The translations under genes and the position numbers were made by a program. DNA of 8,890 bases from an uncultured Collinsella sp. Lineage in GTDB: Bacteria; Actinomycetota; Coriobacteriia; Coriobacteriales; Coriobacteriaceae. The notes under the pieces were generated by a model, which saw nothing but the letters and a program-made list of their open reading frames with translations, was not told where the DNA came from and did no database searches. The stretch is taken from assembly GCA_902490325.1 (NCBI GenBank), contig CABUDJ010000076.1, positions 1-8,890 on the forward strand, written 5' to 3'. Below are positions 7,128 to 8,890 of this stretch, one piece after another. Position 1 is the first letter of the stretch. Each line of letters starts with the position of its first letter.

Positions 7128-7195
7128 TTCGAGTCTCGCCTCGGGCACCATACATGCACCTGCGCTTCAAGGGGGTTGCGGCCCCCTTTTTCGTG
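7128..7195 (+). repeat. Direct repeat copy 2: partial tRNA-Leu 3' end plus terminator
   Basis: 31 nt identical to 6944-6974 (T-loop to just past CCA), then a diverged trailer and a second terminator. The preceding bases do not supply the 5' T-stem strand, anticodon arm or a D arm, so this is a tRNA fragment, not a working tRNA. It looks like a partial duplication or an attachment-site-like footprint. Confidence 0.85.
7169..7191 (+). terminator. Second copy of the tRNA terminator
   Basis: GGGGG (7171-7175) pairs with CCCCC (7182-7186) over a TTGCGG loop, with AA upstream and TTTTT (7187-7191) after. Near-copy of the terminator at 6986-7008. It insulates the infC promoter from tRNA read-through. 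Confidence 0.8.
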
Positions 7196-7202
7196 TACGT
7201 AA

Positions 7203-7230
7203 TGTGATAACGCGCTGTACGTGTTATTAT
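7203..7230 (+). promoter_or_regulatory. Candidate promoter of infC-rpmI-rplT
   Basis: TGT-TATTAT (7222-7230) is an extended -10 with 5 of 6 consensus bases in the hexamer. The -35 region (TGTGAT, 7203-7208) is weak, as is common with extended -10 promoters. Transcription would start near 7237. An 8-bp imperfect inverted repeat (ATAACGCG at 7207-7214 with CGTGTTAT at 7220-7227) overlaps the promoter and might be an operator. Confidence 0.5.
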
Positions 7231-7236
7231 TCGCAA

Positions 7237-7393
7237 GGCGTTGTTTCCGCAATGCCCTAAAGAGGAACCCGAGGGTTCCCACCTTTTGGCGCCAATGAGC
7301 AGCTGACTGGTCATACAACTTAGATTACCTTCCTCAAATCGAGGAAGTCTATGTGTACGACCTGGTTGCTGAGAAGCGCCGGGTTATTTTTTT
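7237..7393 (+). promoter_or_regulatory. Structured infC leader with attenuator, candidate ribosomal-protein-type leader
   Basis: About 160 nt of untranslated leader with several helices: 7237-7243 with 7250-7256; GGAACC/GGTTCC around CGAG (7264-7279); the palindrome TTGGCGCCAA (7286-7295); and CTTCCTC/GAGGAAG (about 7329-7347). Last comes an intrinsic terminator: 7360-7366 pairs with 7378-7384, then after a bulged T, GCT/AGC close a GAGA loop, followed by seven T (7387-7393). It ends 6 nt before the infC SD, so it can only serve as an attenuator for this operon. In Bacillus, L20 controls infC-rpmI-rplT by such leader termination; the same logic is inferred here, the sensor is not shown. Confidence 0.65.
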
Positions 7394-7399
7394 ATGAAT

Positions 7400-7415
7400 G
7401 GAGGTAGGGAAAATA
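7400..7415 (+). promoter_or_regulatory. infC SD and probable AUA start codon
   Basis: GGAGG (7400-7404) is followed after 8 nt by ATA (7413-7415). Spacing is ideal for ATA and impossible for the upstream ATG at 7398, which shares base 7400 with the SD. IF-3 disfavours non-standard starts, so this arrangement would let the factor lower its own synthesis. Confidence 0.65.
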
Positions 7416-7967
7416 GCTAAGTCTGATGACACCCGCATCAACGACGAGATCACTGCATCTTCGTGCCGTTTGATTGGCGTCGATGGCTCTCAGCTCGGCC
7501 TGTTCGCCATCCGCGATGCCCAGCGCGTCGCCGACGATCAGGGTCTCGACCTGGTCGAGATCGCTCCCAACGCGGAGCCGCCGGTCTGCAAGGTCATGGA
7601 CTACGGTAAGTTCAAGTACCAGCAGGCCATGAAGGCCAAGGCTGCTCGTAAGAACCAGTCCAAGGTCGAGGTCAAGGAAATGAAGTTCCGACCCAAGATC
7701 GACGTTGGCGACTACGAGACCAAGAAGGGCCACGTTCTGCGTTTCCTCAAGAAGGGCGCGCGCGTTAAGATCACCATCATGTTCCGCGGCCGTGAGATGG
7801 CTCACCCGGAGCAGGGCCTTAACGTTCTCGAGCGTCTCGCCGAGGATCTCAAGCCTTACGCTACGGTCGAGTCCAAGCCTAAGATGGAAGGCCGTAACAT
7901 GCTTATGCTGCTCGCCCCGATTAAGGGCGCCTTCGATGAGGATAAAGCGGCAAGCGATACCAAGTAA
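7413..7967 (+). CDS. infC: Translation initiation factor IF-3
   Basis: IF-3 binds the 30S subunit, blocks premature 50S joining and checks the start codon and initiator tRNA. The 184 residues show the N domain (TRINDEI, VRLIG-like CRLIGVDGSQLGLF, then DLVEIAPNAEPPVCKVMDYGKFKY with D63-Y64-G65-K66), a Lys-rich linker helix (QAMKAKAARKNQ) and the C domain from about residue 90 (MKFRPKID, RFLKKGARVKITIMFRGRE, GRNMLMLLAP). Start choice: an in-frame ATG at 7398 overlaps its own SD-like GGAGG (7400-7404) and has no SD before it, whereas that GGAGG lies 8 nt before ATA at 7413, giving the usual IF-3 start (I/M)AKSDDTRINDEI. A rare start codon fits the family: E. coli infC starts with AUU and is self-regulated through it. 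If the ATG were used, the protein would have five more residues. First gene of the infC-rpmI-rplT operon. Confidence 0.95.
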   Translation: MAKSDDTRINDEITASSCRLIGVDGSQLGLFAIRDAQRVADDQGLDLVEIAPNAEPPVCKVMDYGKFKYQQAMKAKAARKNQSKVEVKEMKFRPKIDVGDYETKKGHVLRFLKKGARVKITIMFRGREMAHPEQGLNVLERLAEDLKPYATVESKPKMEGRNMLMLLAPIKGAFDEDKAASDTK

Positions 7968-7999
7968 CTAGTGTTCTGTAACCGATTAAGGAGTATTTC

Positions 8000-8191
8000 A
8001 TGCCTAAGATGAAGTCCCACAGCGGCACCAAGAAGCGTTTCCGCAAGACTGGTACCGGCAAGCTTATGCGCGCCAAGGCTTTCAAGAGCCACATCCTGAG
8101 CAAGAAGTCCACCAAGCGTAAGCGTGGCTTCCGTCAGGAGACCGAGATCGCCGCTGCCGACCGCAAGGTCATCAAGTCGCGTCTCGCCTAA
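8000..8191 (+). CDS. rpmI: 50S ribosomal protein L35
   Basis: A 63-residue basic protein of the large ribosomal subunit. The start PKMKSHSGTKKRFRKTGTGK and the KAFKSHILSKKSTKRKRGF segment are typical of L35, and the length is normal for the family. AAGGAG (7988-7993) lies 6 nt before the ATG. It sits 32 nt after infC and 39 nt before rplT with no terminator between them, in the conserved infC-rpmI-rplT order, so the three are one operon. Confidence 0.98.
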   Translation: MPKMKSHSGTKKRFRKTGTGKLMRAKAFKSHILSKKSTKRKRGFRQETEIAAADRKVIKSRLA

Positions 8192-8230
8192 GTTCGTTTT
8201 TTCGTTTTACCGTCTAGGAGTTGATAGAAC

Positions 8231-8590
8231 ATGGCACGTATTAAGCGCGCTGTTGCCGCCAAGAAGAAGCGCCGTACCGTTATGCACCGTGCGAAGGGTT
8301 ACTACGGTGCCGCTTCGCGTACTTACAAGCATGCTAAAGAGCAGGTCCAGCACTCCCTGCAGTATCAGTATCGTGATCGCCGCAACAAGAAGCGCGAGAT
8401 CCGTTCTCTCTGGATCACTCGTATCAACGCTGCTGCTCGTCTGAACGACATCTCTTACTCTCAGTTCATGCACGGCCTGAAGGTTGCCGGCATCGAGCTC
8501 GACCGCAAGGTCCTGGCTCAGATGGCTTACGAGGACATCGAGTCCTTCAACGAGCTGGCTACCATTGCCAAGAAGGCTCTCGAGGCCTAA
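8231..8590 (+). CDS. rplT: 50S ribosomal protein L20
   Basis: A 119-residue 23S rRNA-binding protein needed early in assembly of the large subunit. It has the basic N-terminal arm (MARIKRAVAAKKKRRTVMHR) and the AKGYYGAASRTYKHAKEQVQ, RDRRNKKREIRSLWITRINAAAR and YSQFMHGLKVAGIELDRKVLAQ segments of the family, at full length. TAGGAG (8215-8220) is 10 nt before the ATG. In Bacillus and E. coli L20 also represses this operon by binding its mRNA, which makes it the natural candidate to act on the leader at 7237-7393. Last gene of the operon. Confidence 0.98.
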   Translation: MARIKRAVAAKKKRRTVMHRAKGYYGAASRTYKHAKEQVQHSLQYQYRDRRNKKREIRSLWITRINAAARLNDISYSQFMHGLKVAGIELDRKVLAQMAYEDIESFNELATIAKKALEA

Positions 8591-8609
8591 TAGATTCTCT
8601 TGAATCGCT

Positions 8610-8647
8610 AGGGGAGTGTCGCGTTGTGCGCGGCGCTCCCCTTTTTT
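8610..8647 (+). terminator. Terminator of infC-rpmI-rplT
   Basis: A 13-bp stem with two T-G pairs (8611-8623 with 8629-8641, outer arm GGGGAG/CTCCCC) around the loop TTGTG, followed by six T (8642-8647). Strong intrinsic terminator 20 nt after the rplT stop. Confidence 0.9.
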
Positions 8648-8661
8648 ATCGAAAGCGCTGG

Positions 8662-8689
8662 TTTACATTGCTAAAAGCGCGGGTAGATA
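8662..8689 (+). promoter_or_regulatory. Weak candidate promoter for the T-box leader
   Basis: TTTACA (8662-8667) matches the -35 consensus at 5 of 6 positions; TAGATA (8684-8689) is a poor -10 at a 16-nt spacing. It lies between the rplT terminator and the leader RNA, where a promoter is needed. Confidence 0.3.
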
Positions 8690-8695
8690 AACACT

Positions 8696-8890
8696 TACAG
8701 GTGACCGATCTTTATATATCTCTTAACCGAAGGGTCATCATCTGATACGTGCAGTATTTCTGCACCAGCCTTTCTATGACTTATATAGGAAGCGATGTAT
8801 TGTGTAGGACTTGTGAAGAGTGGAATTCCCGCCCACGGGGCCCCTCCGGTCTGGCAATATATCTCCTTGCCGCGCGGCCCGGTGGAACCG
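8696..8890 (+). promoter_or_regulatory. Putative T-box leader (3' end outside the window)
   Basis: No gene is seen from 8648 to 8890. The last ten bases, GGTGGAACCG (8881-8890), match the core of the T-box (AGGGTGGNACCGCG) that binds the free NCCA end of uncharged tRNA. Just upstream is a hairpin GGCAA-9 nt-TTGCC (8853-8871) where T-box leaders have stem III. Other helices are GTGCAG/CTGCAC (8749-8765), CTTTCTAT/ATAGGAAG (8770-8792), GCCC/GGGC (8831-8841) and possibly TGACC/GGTCA (8702-8706 with 8733-8737). The variable base is A, which would pair with a U discriminator (for example Gly, Cys or Thr tRNA). I could not assign stem I or the specifier codon with confidence; the terminator or SD switch and the gene lie beyond the window. 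Confidence 0.6.

Noticed and set aside
7092..7150. A second complete tRNA ending at the repeated acceptor
   Set aside because: GCCCGA at 7093-7099 could pair with the acceptor strand, but only about 50 nt lie between, with no anticodon arm, D arm or closed T stem.
6806..7318. Minus-strand open frame of 170 codons across tRNA-Leu and the spacer
   Set aside because: It runs antisense through a tRNA, both terminators and the repeat copies. Its ARLELA...LPIPPLGH segment is just the reverse of the tRNA, a known source of false proteins.
7394..7420. Eight-codon open frame (ATG 7394 to TAA 7418-7420) overlapping the infC start, as a leader peptide
   Set aside because: No SD precedes it (only a T-run), so translation is unlikely; the overlap with the infC SD is probably by chance.

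Overview
The window looks like ordinary chromosome from a moderately GC-rich Gram-positive bacterium. Codon use, strong GGAGG-type ribosome binding sites, gene content and protein sequence style suggest a Coriobacteriia actinobacterium, most like Collinsella. This is inference from sequence style; no search was run. All confident genes lie on the + strand.

Layout. (1) 1-941: the C-terminal part of a RecQ-like helicase module, probably the tail of a large RecJ-type or helicase DNA repair protein. (2) 957-3317: a full-length bifunctional (p)ppGpp synthetase/hydrolase (Rel), 15 nt after the helicase gene. (3) 3351-3388: a terminator-like hairpin, directly followed by the ribosome binding site of a glyoxalase II-like metallo-beta-lactamase-fold hydrolase (3406-4089). 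(4) 4284-5150: class II fructose-bisphosphate aldolase with its own candidate promoter, closed by an unusually long hairpin (5173-5265). (5) 5407-6840: a cytoplasmic transglutaminase-like protein with an intact Cys-His-Asp triad and unknown role. (6) 6880-6966: tRNA-Leu(CAA) with its terminator, then a 115-bp spacer dense in palindromes, then a second copy of the tRNA 3' end plus terminator (7128-7195). (7) 7200-8650: the translation operon infC-rpmI-rplT, with a candidate extended -10 promoter, a structured leader ending in an intrinsic terminator just before infC, a probable AUA start codon for infC, and a strong terminator after rplT. (8) 8650-8890: a non-coding leader that carries the T-box core GGTGGAACCG at the very end of the window, so the next gene (outside) is probably controlled by uncharged tRNA.

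The genes are core functions: stringent response, glycolysis and ribosome assembly. The points that repay a second look are regulatory. They are the infC leader with a non-AUG start, the T-box at the right edge, the partial tRNA-Leu duplication with its hairpin-rich spacer, and the very long hairpin after the aldolase gene. I see no mobile-element gene, CRISPR array or defence system. I did not find a clear, wholly new system here.
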